A stretch of DNA of 64,000 nucleotides, taken from Prevotella sp. E13-17. GTDB taxonomy: Bacteria > Bacteroidota > Bacteroidia > Bacteroidales > Bacteroidaceae. Position 1 is the first letter of the stretch. Each line of letters starts with the position of its first letter. Below the pieces are notes generated by a model, which had not been told where the DNA came from, did no database searches, and saw nothing but the letters and a program-made list of their open reading frames with translations. A program made the translations under genes and the position numbers. The stretch spans positions 3,132,001 through 3,196,000 of the forward strand of contig NZ_CP091787.1 of the NCBI RefSeq assembly GCF_022024035.1, in the 5' to 3' direction. This document shows, one piece after another, positions 25,885 to 35,045 of the stretch.

Positions 25885-27137
25885 AACGAGAATTCGCGCT
25901 TGATATCATCCACACGGTCCAACTTCTCCCATGTAAACAATTCCACATCCACCGTCTTAGTTTCGTGATAATGACTGGTAAAGGTCTTCGTCACAACCTC
26001 CGACTTGCGTCCCATATGACCATAAGCCGCTGTCTCCAGATACATTGGCTGACGCAATTTGAGACTACGTTCGATTGCTTTCGGGCGCAAATCAAACAGT
26101 TTTTCAATGCGCTGTGCAATCTCGGCATCGCTCATATTCACGTGAGAACGACCATAAGTGTTCACATAGATATTCATGGGTTGTGCCATACCAATAGCAT
26201 AGCTCACCTGCACCAGCATTTCGTCGGCCACACCTGCAGCCACCATGTTCTTTGCGATATGACGAGCGGCATAAGCAGCAGAACGGTCCACCTTCGAGGG
26301 GTCCTTACCACTGAAAGCGCCACCACCGTGAGCACCCTTACCGCCATAGGTATCAACGATAATCTTACGGCCTGTCAGACCCGTGTCTCCATGAGGACCA
26401 CCAATCACGAACTTACCAGTGGGGTTCACGTAGTATTTGATATCATCGCCAAAAAGGGCCAACACCTTCTCTGAGTGTATCTTTGACTTTACACGAGGCA
26501 TCAAGATATTGATAACGTCCTCTTTAATCTTAGCTAACATCGGTTCATCCTCGTCGAATTCATCGTGTTGTGTAGATACCACAATCGTATCGATACGCTC
26601 GGGGATACCGGCATCGCTGTATTGAACGGTGACCTGACTCTTTGAGTCGGGACGGAGATAGGTCATCACTTGTCCCTCTTTTCGGATCTCAGCCAGCGTC
26701 ATCATAATCAGATGAGCCAAATCAAGCGAAACAGGCATATAGTTCTCTGTCTCGTTGGTGGCATATCCAAACATCATACCTTGGTCACCAGCACCTTGAT
26801 TCTCGTCGTCCTCACGCTCCACGCCACGGTTAATATCAGCACTTTGCTCATGGATAGCCGTCAGGATTCCACATGAGTTTCCATCGAACTGATATTCAGC
26901 TTTTGTATAACCAATCTTCTTGATCGTTTTTCTTGCAATAGTAGGCAGGTCGATATACACATCACTGCGTACCTCGCCCATGATCACCACCTGACCTGTC
27001 GTCACGAAGGTCTCGATAGCACAATGAGCCTTTTCATCGTAGGCCAAAAACTGATCCAGCAGTGCGTCACTGATCTGGTCGGCCACTTTATCAGGATGTC
27101 CTTCCGACACTGATTCTGAAGAAAAGAAATATGACAT
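25881..27137 (-). CDS. metK: S-adenosylmethionine synthetase
   Basis: 418 residues. N-terminal [22 protein letters not shown], the ATP-binding [12 protein letters not shown] motif, and the P-loop-like [22 protein letters not shown] are all intact. It makes SAM from methionine and ATP in the cytoplasm. It heads a five-gene minus-strand unit (metK, DUF4271, hemD, rnpA, yidD). The promoter is at 27179-27208. No SAM riboswitch is visible in the roughly 35-nt leader. Confidence 0.97.
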   Translation of the reverse strand: MSYFFSSESVSEGHPDKVADQISDALLDQFLAYDEKAHCAIETFVTTGQVVIMGEVRSDVYIDLPTIARKTIKKIGYTKAEYQFDGNSCGILTAIHEQSADINRGVEREDDENQGAGDQGMMFGYATNETENYMPVSLDLAHLIMMTLAEIRKEGQVMTYLRPDSKSQVTVQYSDAGIPERIDTIVVSTQHDEFDEDEPMLAKIKEDVINILMPRVKSKIHSEKVLALFGDDIKYYVNPTGKFVIGGPHGDTGLTGRKIIVDTYGGKGAHGGGAFSGKDPSKVDRSAAYAARHIAKNMVAAGVADEMLVQVSYAIGMAQPMNIYVNTYGRSHVNMSDAEIAQRIEKLFDLRPKAIERSLKLRQPMYLETAAYGHMGRKSEVVTKTFTSHYHETKTVDVELFTWEKLDRVDDIKREFSL

Positions 27138-27178
27138 ACTTATTCTTTACTTATTTAATTATTAACGATTTCTGGGTG

Positions 27179-27208
27179 CAAAGTTACTACATTCTTTCCA
27201 CACCACAA
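27179..27208 (-). promoter_or_regulatory. Promoter of metK
   Basis: Minus strand -7 TAACTTTG (179-186 of the 27000s), 19-bp spacer, -33 TTG (206-208). Confidence 0.75.
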
Positions 27209-27225
27209 AGGAATGTCCCCTTATT

Positions 27226-29703
27226 TTATTGTTCGTAACCTCCAAAACTCTCGGTATCTTCCTCACCATTTTGCATCTCGTCGTGCCCCAGACGTTTCTT
27301 CTGGTTCATATTACCAAAGTTCCACGTCAGTTGCAAATTGATGCGGGGGTCGCGCCAGTTTTTCTGATGACGCCAGAATGTAGGCCCTTCAGTATAGTTC
27401 TCAAACTGACGGGTATTAAACACGTCGCGCCAGTTCAGTGCCACAGCAAAGGTCTTGTCAAGGAACGTTTTTCTCACGCCCAGATCCAGACTGCCGTTGG
27501 CCTTGCGGTAGCCCTGCGTGATAACCGAACGCGAACGATAGTTGCCCGTGGCCTGCAGCGAAATGCTGTAAGGCAGGATGACCGATGCCAGCACACGAGC
27601 ATCCCAAGCAAAGTTCTCATCGCTCTCGCCCGTCACCACCTGTCCCTCGACCAGTGTTGAGAAACCATCCAGTTTATAATAGTATGCATTCAGGGTGGTG
27701 GTCAGGTCAAGAATACGGAACAGCTTATCCTTCAAGATCAGTTCTGCACCTGCACTTTGACTTTTTGCCACATTCAGGTTGGTCATAAACATCACTGGTT
27801 GTCCACTGTAGGTTCCCTGATAGCGCACTCGCTGCATCACGTCGGTCGTCGGACGATAATAGGTGCCCAGCGACAACGTATGAGCAGCCCACGTCTTCAG
27901 ATAATTCACAGAGAACGAATTGGTATATTCGGGCGTCAGTTCAGGGTTACCGAACTCTATCATCGAGGCATCACGCGTGTTCTTAAACGAGTTCAGCTGA
28001 CCGCCCCATGGACGACGCAGGCGACGTGTGTAGTTCAGCTGCAACTGCGAAGTCTTTGTCAGTTCATAGTTTAAGAACAGCGAAGGAAACAGTTGGAAAT
28101 AATCCTTCTTAAACGGTTCTTCAACGCCATAATAGTCACGGCTCTTGGTATCCACGCGCCAATACTCTCCACGCAGTCCAGCCATAATCCCCATGCGGCC
28201 CATCTTCAGATTACCCGTGGCATAAAGCGCATGCACATCCATGTCGTAGATAAAGCGATTATAGAAATAAGGCTCATCCTCATATTGCTGGGTTGTCTGA
28301 TTCCACATCTGCGACTCCTGCGGTGTGTTCTCATGCGAGAAACGTCCGTTATAACCAGCTTCCAATTTAAGGGCTTCGTTCAGTTGATTCTCATAATCCA
28401 CCTTTGCCTCCCACGCTTGGTTATTGATATTCATCGGACGAAACTGTAGGCTGTAGGTCGGAGCGCTACCATCGAAATAGGTTGTATCATTGCGATAAGT
28501 GTTCGAACCATCACTGGTCCACTTATTGAATGACAACGAAGCATCCAACTTATGCGTCCCCTGCTCGTTGAACTTATGCGTAAAAGACAGTTCGCCATTA
28601 TACATACGATGGTCGCCATCCCCCTTTGTGGTGCGTAGCATCTGTCGGTCATCACCAGTTGCCACGTTACCATAGCGATAACTTGTCTTATTGTCGTTCG
28701 AGTGGTTGCCATTCATCATCATGCCCGTCAGCGACAGGTCGTCATTTTCGGTCATATGAAAAGTAAATCCACCCCGCATAAAAAGTCCACCGCCACGATT
28801 ATTGTCTTCACCATCTATCATCTGATAGTCACTACGGTTACCGCTGGCATCCTTGTAGTACTGTTCGCTTCGGTTGCCTCCGTCACCCTTACGACGACGA
28901 TAGCCCACATTAGCAAACGCATCTATCCACTTCGACGAGTAGTTAATATTACCGCCCAAGTTCCAACCGCCTTGCTGGTTCACACCCGTCTGCACCGAAC
29001 CATAATAGCCAGCACGACGATCACGCTTCAACACGATATTGATGATGCCAGCTGTTCCCTCGGGCGAGTACTTCGCACTGGGATTGTCTATCACCTCAAT
29101 ACGCTCAATGCTCTCGGCAGGAATCTGCTGCAGAATCTCTGCACGGTTGTCTGAAGTCAGTCCACTCGCCTTCCCATTGATCCACACTTCTACACTCGAG
29201 TTGCCACGCAGCGATATCTCTCCGTCTGTGGTCACCTCCACGCTGGGAATATTCTCCAGCAAGTCCGTCACGCTGCCACCAGCAGCTGCCAACACCTCAT
29301 CAACGGTGAAGGTCTTACGGTCCACTTCCAACTTCATCTGTGAGCGCTGCCCCGTAATCTGCACTTCCTTCAGCGTCTGTGCATCTACCATCATAAACAC
29401 ACGGTTGAAGTGAGCCGTACGTTTCTGCGGCGTTATCTGAAACGTCCTGTTAACGGACTTGTAGCCCACAAACGACAGCTGCAAGTTATACTCGCCGTCC
29501 TTCAATCCACTAACTCCGAAATGGCCCTTTTCATCGGTCATTCCTCCACCTATTAACTTACCATTAGTGTCTGTCACGCGCACATTTACAAACTGCAAGA
29601 CCTCATCAGTCTGCTTGTCTGCCACTATTCCGCGCACCATTCCCTGAGCACTCATGCCCATTGCGGAAACCAAAAAGAAAAAAAAGAATAATAACCTAGT
29701 CAT
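27226..29703 (-). CDS. TonB-dependent receptor-like outer-membrane barrel with carboxypeptidase-like N-terminal domain
   Basis: 825 residues: signal peptide (1-19, ending MSAQ), a carboxypeptidase regulatory-like domain (about 22-105; GMVRGIVADKQTDEVLQFVNV), a plug-like segment (about 115-235; GSVTDLLENIPSVEVTTDG and YSPEGTAGIINIVLKRD), and a barrel of the 'outer membrane beta-barrel family' (OMP_b-brl_3) type. It lacks the SusC signature and has no SusD partner. The C-terminus is unusual: after the last strand (INLQLTWNFGNM) come about 25 acidic residues ending GGYEQ, not an aromatic. The substrate is unknown. Its ATG lies inside the stop region of a small membrane-protein gene. Confidence 0.85.
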   Translation of the reverse strand: MTRLLFFFFFLVSAMGMSAQGMVRGIVADKQTDEVLQFVNVRVTDTNGKLIGGGMTDEKGHFGVSGLKDGEYNLQLSFVGYKSVNRTFQITPQKRTAHFNRVFMMVDAQTLKEVQITGQRSQMKLEVDRKTFTVDEVLAAAGGSVTDLLENIPSVEVTTDGEISLRGNSSVEVWINGKASGLTSDNRAEILQQIPAESIERIEVIDNPSAKYSPEGTAGIINIVLKRDRRAGYYGSVQTGVNQQGGWNLGGNINYSSKWIDAFANVGYRRRKGDGGNRSEQYYKDASGNRSDYQMIDGEDNNRGGGLFMRGGFTFHMTENDDLSLTGMMMNGNHSNDNKTSYRYGNVATGDDRQMLRTTKGDGDHRMYNGELSFTHKFNEQGTHKLDASLSFNKWTSDGSNTYRNDTTYFDGSAPTYSLQFRPMNINNQAWEAKVDYENQLNEALKLEAGYNGRFSHENTPQESQMWNQTTQQYEDEPYFYNRFIYDMDVHALYATGNLKMGRMGIMAGLRGEYWRVDTKSRDYYGVEEPFKKDYFQLFPSLFLNYELTKTSQLQLNYTRRLRRPWGGQLNSFKNTRDASMIEFGNPELTPEYTNSFSVNYLKTWAAHTLSLGTYYRPTTDVMQRVRYQGTYSGQPVMFMTNLNVAKSQSAGAELILKDKLFRILDLTTTLNAYYYKLDGFSTLVEGQVVTGESDENFAWDARVLASVILPYSISLQATGNYRSRSVITQGYRKANGSLDLGVRKTFLDKTFAVALNWRDVFNTRQFENYTEGPTFWRHQKNWRDPRINLQLTWNFGNMNQKKRLGHDEMQNGEEDTESFGGYEQ

Positions 29704-30055
29704 TAATGTATAAATAGAACATAATTGCTGTATACAACATCAACAAGTAGCTACAGCCTTTCCAAATTTTTCCAAAGATATAACAAGCTATCATTAACAC
29801 AACCAACCAGAAGACTGTTTCAGCCGTCACGGTTGTAGATATAAGCTCCAGCAAGTCCGTCGGAGGTTCCTCTAAACCCTCCGTCACCTCGGGCATATCC
29901 CTCATCGACCTTGGCACATCCCTCAAAGAGCGACTTCTTAATTCATATTCCCCTTCATCTTTTTGAGCCAGCATGGTGGTCCAACTCAACAAAGAGCAGA
30001 ACAGAAAATACAACCGAGAAGGTATTCTTATTATAGTCGATCGTAGATGCATCAT
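29696..30055 (-). CDS. Small membrane protein of unknown function
   Basis: 119 residues: hydrophobic N-terminal signal (about 10-31, RLYFLFCSLLSWTTMLAQ), an arginine- and proline-rich middle (RSRSLRDVPRSMRDMPEV), then two adjacent hydrophobic segments (about 78-93 and 100-117). The last 8 bases overlap the start of the barrel gene, so the two are probably translationally coupled. A -7 box lies 13 bp upstream of the ATG. I do not recognise the family. A role as an accessory inner-membrane partner of the barrel is only inference from coupling. Confidence 0.65.
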   Translation of the reverse strand: MMHLRSTIIRIPSRLYFLFCSLLSWTTMLAQKDEGEYELRSRSLRDVPRSMRDMPEVTEGLEEPPTDLLELISTTVTAETVFWLVVLMIACYIFGKIWKGCSYLLMLYTAIMFYLYIND

Positions 30056-30067
30056 CTAGTTTTGGTG

Positions 30068-30075
30068 CAAAGGTA
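30068..30075 (-). promoter_or_regulatory. -7 box of the small membrane protein-barrel operon
   Basis: TACCTTTG on the minus strand, 12 bp before the ATG at 30055, giving a very short leader. No clear -33 element. Confidence 0.55.
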
Positions 30076-30440
30076 ACTATTAATCACAACATCCGGAAAT
30101 CTTTTAAGAATATTTGGATTTTTATTCTTTTAGTCTTTATCAATTCGCCACGACCATCCGACCCGTCCTTGGCGAATGCCAAAGAACAATAATTCTCAAC
30201 AAACTTACATATTATTATAAATTTACACAATTACACTTTCAGATTGTAATAGTTACTACAATCACAAATTACACTTTGTCACTTTTTGCCTTTTTCAAGA
30301 TAAAAGTACACGAATGTCATTCCTTTTTTGCATAAAAAATAAGTAATTTTGCATCCAGAACCTCGGTTCTGCCCCATAAAATCCATTGCAACACAACACA
30401 AATTAAATAAGATTGGTGCAAAGAAACGAGATATAATTCG

Positions 30441-30448
30441 TATCTTTG
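30441..30448 (+). promoter_or_regulatory. -7 box of dapL
   Basis: TATCTTTG, 31 bp before the ATG. A second candidate -7 box (TAATTTTG, 30344-30351) upstream would give a longer leader. Confidence 0.6.
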
Positions 30449-30479
30449 CACCATCGTTTTTGATTAATACACACCGCTT

Positions 30480-31709
30480 ATGGCACTAGTCAACGAACAC
30501 TTCCTGAAGTTGCCCAACAACTACCTTTTTGCCGACGTTGCGAAAAAGGTGAAAGTATTCCGCACCATGAATCCACGCGTCAACGTCATCACCTTAGGTA
30601 TAGGCGATGTCACCCAACCCATCTGCCCTGCTGTGCGCCAAGCCATGCATCTGGCAGTCGATGAGATGGGCACTGAGAAAGGGTTTCACGGCTATGGTCC
30701 CGAGCAGGGCTATGACTTTCTGCGCGAAGCCATACTGAAACACGACTTTCTTGCACGTGGCATCCATTTAGACGCCGACGAGATTTTTGTCAACGATGGC
30801 GCCAAGAGCGACACAGGCAACATTCAAGAGCTGGTACGTTGGGACAACAGCATCAGTGTCACCGACCCCATCTATCCTGTCTATATCGATTCCAACGTGA
30901 TGATAGGCCGTGCCGGTACTGTGGAGAACGGTCGTTGGTCAAACGTGTTTTATATTCCCTGCACAGCAGAGAACAACTTCATTCCTGAGATTCCCAAGCA
31001 ACGAGTGGATATTATCTACCTGTGCTACCCCAACAACCCCACGGGCATTGCTCTCAACAAGCAGCAACTGCGCCAATGGGTGAACTATGCCCTGCACAAC
31101 GATGCCCTAATATTCTTCGACGCAGCCTACGAGGCCTACATACAGGATGCCGATGTGCCCCACTCTATCTACGAGATAAAAGGTGCACGCAAGTGTGCCA
31201 TCGAGTTTCACAGCTACTCAAAAACAGCAGGTTTCACTGGTCTTCGTTGCGGCTACACCGTAGTGCCCCATGAGGTTACAGCCTCAACGCTCAGCGGCGA
31301 GCGCATCCACCTGAACCACCTGTGGTACCGCCGTCAATGCACCAAATTCAACGGAACCAACTACATCACTCAGCGTGGCGCCGAGGCCACCTACTCGGCC
31401 GATGGCAAACAGCAGGTCCGCGAAACCATCAATTATTATATGGAGAACGCACGCCACATGAAAGATGTGCTCACGAAGTTGGGCATTGAAATCTATGGCG
31501 GTCAAAATGCGCCCTACTTATGGATGAAGACACCCAACGGAGCCTCATCCTGGCGTTTCTTTGAAGAGATGCTTTATGGTGCCCATGTGGTGTGCACCCC
31601 GGGTGTCGGGTTTGGTCCCAGCGGCGAAGGCTATGTCCGTCTGACGGCGTTCAACAGTCACGAGCAGACCGAAATAGCCCTCGACAGGCTCAGCAAATGG
31701 CTGGGGTAG
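30480..31709 (+). CDS. dapL: LL-diaminopimelate aminotransferase
   Basis: 409 residues, the family's length. PLP-enzyme landmarks are the substrate-region NEHFLKLPNNYLFADVAKKV at the start, YLCYPNNPTGIAL, FFDAAYEAYI, and the Schiff-base lysine in SYSKTAGFTGLRCGY. DapL converts tetrahydrodipicolinate to LL-diaminopimelate in one step with glutamate as amino donor, serving lysine and peptidoglycan synthesis. It is a single-gene unit, and its last 20 bp overlap the 3' end of the convergent pnuT gene. Confidence 0.96.
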   Translation: MALVNEHFLKLPNNYLFADVAKKVKVFRTMNPRVNVITLGIGDVTQPICPAVRQAMHLAVDEMGTEKGFHGYGPEQGYDFLREAILKHDFLARGIHLDADEIFVNDGAKSDTGNIQELVRWDNSISVTDPIYPVYIDSNVMIGRAGTVENGRWSNVFYIPCTAENNFIPEIPKQRVDIIYLCYPNNPTGIALNKQQLRQWVNYALHNDALIFFDAAYEAYIQDADVPHSIYEIKGARKCAIEFHSYSKTAGFTGLRCGYTVVPHEVTASTLSGERIHLNHLWYRRQCTKFNGTNYITQRGAEATYSADGKQQVRETINYYMENARHMKDVLTKLGIEIYGGQNAPYLWMKTPNGASSWRFFEEMLYGAHVVCTPGVGFGPSGEGYVRLTAFNSHEQTEIALDRLSKWLG

Positions 31710-32319
31710 CAGCACGCTTCTGCATCATGCGGCGCCATTTAAGATAGCCCAAGATGGCTATCACCACACTGATGGCATAGTAGCTGCCCTTCACCGGGAT
31801 ACCTTTATAGGCATAGAGAGCCACCTTGATAGCATCCACCACCACCCAGATGAACCATTGTTCGATGTATTTTTTCGACAATGCCCATAAGCCAACGATG
31901 CTCAAAGCATTGACAAAGCTGTCACTGATAGGCACGTTTGATGGAGTGCCATACGTCAGCCATAGCCACACCACTGCCCAGATTGCCACGAAAGCCAGCG
32001 CTACAGGCAACAGACTTGCGACAGGAAAATGACTGATCTCCAAGTGTCCTGCCTTCTCTTTAGAGACATTTCCCCCTTCCTTTTTCCCCCACTGCCACAC
32101 ACAAAAGCCCCAAATGGCAGCCACAGCATAGTAGCCATCCATCACCGAGTCGGCATAGAGTCCGTTTTGCCAATACAGCACAATGTCAACCAGTGGCATC
32201 ACGATACCCACAAACCACAGCAGGATGCTGGCACGATACTCGCACCAAAGATACACCAGCCCCAGTGCCATTGAGAAGCACTCGAGCTGGTGTGTCTGTA
32301 TATAGTCAACAACCATCAT
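31690..32319 (-). CDS. pnuT: PnuC-family transporter, probably thiamine-specific (PnuT)
   Basis: 209 residues, about seven membrane segments, with the PnuC core (YLWCEYRASILLWFVGIVMP, GYYAVAAIWGFCVWQW and IEQWFIWVVVDAIKVALYAYKG). PnuC proteins import vitamins by facilitated diffusion and metabolic trapping. The usual substrate is nicotinamide riboside, but this gene follows a TonB receptor by 6 bp under a TPP riboswitch. That context points to thiamine, as in the PnuT branch of Bacteroidetes. No thiamine pyrophosphokinase gene is adjacent. The 3' end overlaps dapL by 20 bp. Confidence 0.88.
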   Translation of the reverse strand: MMVVDYIQTHQLECFSMALGLVYLWCEYRASILLWFVGIVMPLVDIVLYWQNGLYADSVMDGYYAVAAIWGFCVWQWGKKEGGNVSKEKAGHLEISHFPVASLLPVALAFVAIWAVVWLWLTYGTPSNVPISDSFVNALSIVGLWALSKKYIEQWFIWVVVDAIKVALYAYKGIPVKGSYYAISVVIAILGYLKWRRMMQKRAATPAIC

Positions 32320-32325
32320 CTTTGA

Positions 32326-34698
32326 TTAGAATCTCAGCGTCAGGTTGGCCATTGCCGTACTATTAGCCATGGGGAAGAAGTAGATCTGATAGTAGCGGTT
32401 GTTGTTGGGATGATCACCGCTGGCTATGCACGAATAGACATAGGCAGCCGTAGCATAGTGAGCATTAAACACATTATTGAAAGTCAGTCCCAGTTCCACT
32501 TCCTTCAGCGGAGCCACCTTCTCAACCTTCGAGGTGTAGCTCAAGTAGAGATTGCTAAAGGTATAGGCTGGCAACGAGCGGTCGCGGCACTCGGTGTTGT
32601 CCAAATACTGACGCGACACGTAGTTGGTATGCCAGGTAGCATTGAATCCTTTATAGTGGAAATCCACAAAACCATTCAGCACTGCCGATGGCGAACAAGC
32701 CAGCGTAGAGTTGTCGTAATGGAAGGTCTCCGTAGAACTCCAATCCACGCTCACCACCTCGTCGAAATTCTTAATCTTGTTCTGACTCAGAGCGGCATTG
32801 CCCTCGATGGTCAGCAGCGGACAGATGTCCCAGGCAGCGCTCAGTTCCACACCCATGCGATAAGAATCCTTGATGTTGGTGGTCAGTGCCTCGCCGATAT
32901 CACTCATGGCGCCCGTTTTCACAAACTGGTCGGTGTAGTCCATGTAGTAGAAGTTCACGCCACCACGAAAACGACGTGATGAGTAGTTATAGCCCAGCTC
33001 ATAGTCTATCACACGTTCTGCCTTGGGGAAAGGATAGTTATAGTTGTCCGTGAAATTATTGCGCTCCGGCTCGCGATGACTCATAGCCACCGAAGCATAA
33101 GCATGATGCGGACCCTTGTTGTAGCTCATGCCAGCCTTCGGATTGAAGAAGTTGTAAGTCTCGTCAACATCCAGTCGCTGAGCCTCCAGCTGACCAGCTC
33201 CGTTGGTATAGAACGCATCGTTTGTTCCGTCAGTCTTATAGCCCACATAGCGATACTGCGCATCAGCAAAGACGTTCCAGTTCTTGGCAAACTCATAGGC
33301 CGCCTTCAAATAGACGTTGGCATCATTCTTCGTCGCTTCCGAGAAGTTTATGTCGTATCCGTCGCGACCGATGCGGGCATCATGCAGTTCCTTGTTCTCA
33401 GCATAGATCAGCCGACTATAGTGGTCGCCCTTAAACTGCTGCAGCGAGAATCCGCCAATGATGTTCCAGCGTTGGTCCTTATAGTTCACGTTGCCCAATG
33501 CACCATAGGCATCCTGACTCATACCTTTCTTACGGATGAACGTATTCGTCTTCACCTGGTTGCCCTGTGCATCATAGAAAGGCTCCAGTCCGTACTTGGC
33601 CAGTTTTTTGTCGTATTTTAAGTCCTGATAGTAGCCATGACCATGAGTATAGTGTGCCGTCAGGGTAGCTGCCCAGCGGTCTGACAACCGGAAAGCGCCG
33701 GTCAAGATGTTGTGCCCCTGCCAGAAGTTGTCGGTTGCACCCTTCCATAGCGAACCATCGTTCAACTGATAGCGCTCTGTGATGTAACGACCATCAGCAT
33801 CACGGGCAAAGGCAGACCCCTCGTTCACCATGTGTTCATACAGGTCGTTATAGCGTCCCAGACCAGCCTTGTTAAGGTCAGCATAGTCCTTGATGCCAGT
33901 ATTGGCGCCCCAGGTGCCGTCCATCAACGACAAATCGCCGTCACCGGGAGTAACACCATTCCAAGCCTGCCCGGTCTTTTCGAAGTTACCAAAGTGCTTA
34001 TAGCTGATCTGCATGCGGTCGTTCAGCCAGGTCAGTCCACCATAGTAAGAGCCCGAACGGCCATCCGTGCCGTGCACATAGCCATCCGTGCCGGTGGTGT
34101 GATAGGCCACGTCCACGACCAAATGATTGAGCATCAGTCCTGTGGTAAACTTTCCACCTATATTATAGGTATTATAGCTACCGAAGGAGCTATTCCATTC
34201 TGCCCCTGCCTTCATCGATGGAGCCTTCGACTGCAGTGCCACCGTTCCGCCAAAAGCGCCGTCGCCATTGGTCGAGGTGCCCACGCCGCGTTGAATCTGT
34301 GCCGACCCGAGCAACGAGGCATACGAGTTCATGTTGGCCCAGAAGACACACTGGTCCTCGGGCGAGTTGAGGGGCACACCGTCTAACGTCACGTTGATAC
34401 GCGAGTCACCAGCACCGCGGATAGCCAGCTTGGTGGTACCAGTGCCCATACCGTTTTCGCTCCAAGCCATCACGCCAGGCGTACGAGCAAACAAGAAAGG
34501 CAGTTCGCGTCCCGAAGTTGAGAAAGCGCTCAACTCCTTCTGTTTGATATTAGCCACCGCATAAGGAGCATTCTTCTGCGTGCGTACACCACTGACAACC
34601 ACCTCATGCAGTTGTTCCATTTTCAGCGAATCAACAGGTTCGGCTGCCATCGCATTCACAGCTATGAATGCAGTTAATCCCAAAAGAATCTTTTTCAT
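32326..34698 (-). CDS. TonB-dependent outer-membrane receptor, probably for thiamine
   Basis: 790 residues: signal peptide (1-18), TonB-box-like LHEVVVSGVRT (about 30-40), plug (about 45-165, with KLAIRGAGDSRINVTLDGVPLN and RGVGTSTNGDGAFGGTVAL), then a 22-strand-type barrel ending MANLTLRF with the terminal Phe. It has no carboxypeptidase-like domain and no SusD partner, so it is not a glycan receptor. Control by a TPP riboswitch and co-transcription with pnuT identify thiamine (or its phosphates) as the likely ligand. This matches the thiamine outer-membrane receptors known in gut Bacteroidetes. Confidence 0.87.
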   Translation of the reverse strand: MKKILLGLTAFIAVNAMAAEPVDSLKMEQLHEVVVSGVRTQKNAPYAVANIKQKELSAFSTSGRELPFLFARTPGVMAWSENGMGTGTTKLAIRGAGDSRINVTLDGVPLNSPEDQCVFWANMNSYASLLGSAQIQRGVGTSTNGDGAFGGTVALQSKAPSMKAGAEWNSSFGSYNTYNIGGKFTTGLMLNHLVVDVAYHTTGTDGYVHGTDGRSGSYYGGLTWLNDRMQISYKHFGNFEKTGQAWNGVTPGDGDLSLMDGTWGANTGIKDYADLNKAGLGRYNDLYEHMVNEGSAFARDADGRYITERYQLNDGSLWKGATDNFWQGHNILTGAFRLSDRWAATLTAHYTHGHGYYQDLKYDKKLAKYGLEPFYDAQGNQVKTNTFIRKKGMSQDAYGALGNVNYKDQRWNIIGGFSLQQFKGDHYSRLIYAENKELHDARIGRDGYDINFSEATKNDANVYLKAAYEFAKNWNVFADAQYRYVGYKTDGTNDAFYTNGAGQLEAQRLDVDETYNFFNPKAGMSYNKGPHHAYASVAMSHREPERNNFTDNYNYPFPKAERVIDYELGYNYSSRRFRGGVNFYYMDYTDQFVKTGAMSDIGEALTTNIKDSYRMGVELSAAWDICPLLTIEGNAALSQNKIKNFDEVVSVDWSSTETFHYDNSTLACSPSAVLNGFVDFHYKGFNATWHTNYVSRQYLDNTECRDRSLPAYTFSNLYLSYTSKVEKVAPLKEVELGLTFNNVFNAHYATAAYVYSCIASGDHPNNNRYYQIYFFPMANSTAMANLTLRF

Positions 34699-34751
34699 TC
34701 TTGAAAATTATATTATTAAATCATGTTACGGGGTGTGTGCCAGCTGCCAAT

Positions 34752-34829
34752 TCCATCCCTACGTCGGTATGACCCGCATCAGGTTTAGAGGGTATTATCT
34801 CAGCCGGCCAACAGAATCCGGCACCCCTT
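34752..34829 (-). ncRNA. TPP (THI-box) riboswitch
   Basis: The minus strand carries the conserved parts in order: GGGGTGCC at the 5' side (34829 downward), CTGAGAT (34797-34803), and CCTGATGCGGGTCATACC then GACGTAGGGA (34756-34783). Between the aptamer and the ATG at 34698 are about 55 nt that can pair with the 5' side (GGGTGTGTGCCAGCTGCC), consistent with a switch that hides the start or ends transcription when TPP binds. It controls the receptor and pnuT. Confidence 0.95.
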
Positions 34830-34841
34830 GAATTCCTGGCG

Positions 34842-34871
34842 CAAAGTTACACATTATTATTGTAACCACAA
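34842..34871 (-). promoter_or_regulatory. Promoter of the thiamine operon
   Basis: Minus strand -7 TAACTTTG (842-849 of the 34000s), 19-bp spacer, -33 TTG (869-871). Transcription would begin a few bases before the riboswitch. Confidence 0.8.
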
Positions 34872-34897
34872 AAATATTAGCGGCAAACTTTTTTCTA

Positions 34898-34928
34898 CAA
34901 GCGATTTACATCCTGTCAGAATCGCTTG
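34898..34928. other. Hairpin between the thiamine operon and pykA
   Basis: 9-bp perfect arms CAAGCGATT (34898-34906) and AATCGCTTG (34920-34928) around 13 nt, followed on the plus strand by TTTTCC. It looks like a terminator, but no plus-strand gene ends here. Confidence 0.5.
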
Positions 34929-35003
34929 TTTTCCTTTAATTAAACAGACTTAAAATACATCAAATAATACCCTTCTGCTCACCGATGTTTCAGAATTATT
35001 TCG

Positions 35004-35011
35004 TACCTTTG
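35004..35011 (+). promoter_or_regulatory. -7 box of pykA
   Basis: TACCTTTG, 34 bp before the ATG at 35046; no convincing -33 element. Confidence 0.65.
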
Positions 35012-35045
35012 CAGTCGAATTCAGGTATAATGGTAAAAAGATTAT

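Larger units (their letters stand above)
30056..30479. other. Intergenic region between divergent genes
   Basis: 424 bp, AT-rich. It contains the -7 box of the small membrane gene (minus, 30068-30075), a 6-bp inverted repeat TTCGCC/GGCGAA, a -7-like TAATTTTG (30344-30351) followed by a short hairpin AGAACC-TC-GGTTCT (30358-30371), and the dapL -7 box (30441-30448). A 73-codon plus-strand frame at 30114-30335 has no coding character. Nothing else is seen. Confidence 0.6.

Noticed and set aside
27138..27225. SAM riboswitch before metK
   Set aside because: The leader from the -7 box is only about 35 nt and has no conserved aptamer sequence.
30114..30335. 73-codon plus-strand reading frame between divergent genes
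   Set aside because: AT-rich, no local codon preference, and it contains promoter elements of the flanking genes.
32326..34698. Vitamin B12 (BtuB) receptor
   Set aside because: The upstream switch is a TPP element, not a cobalamin one, and no cobalamin genes are adjacent.
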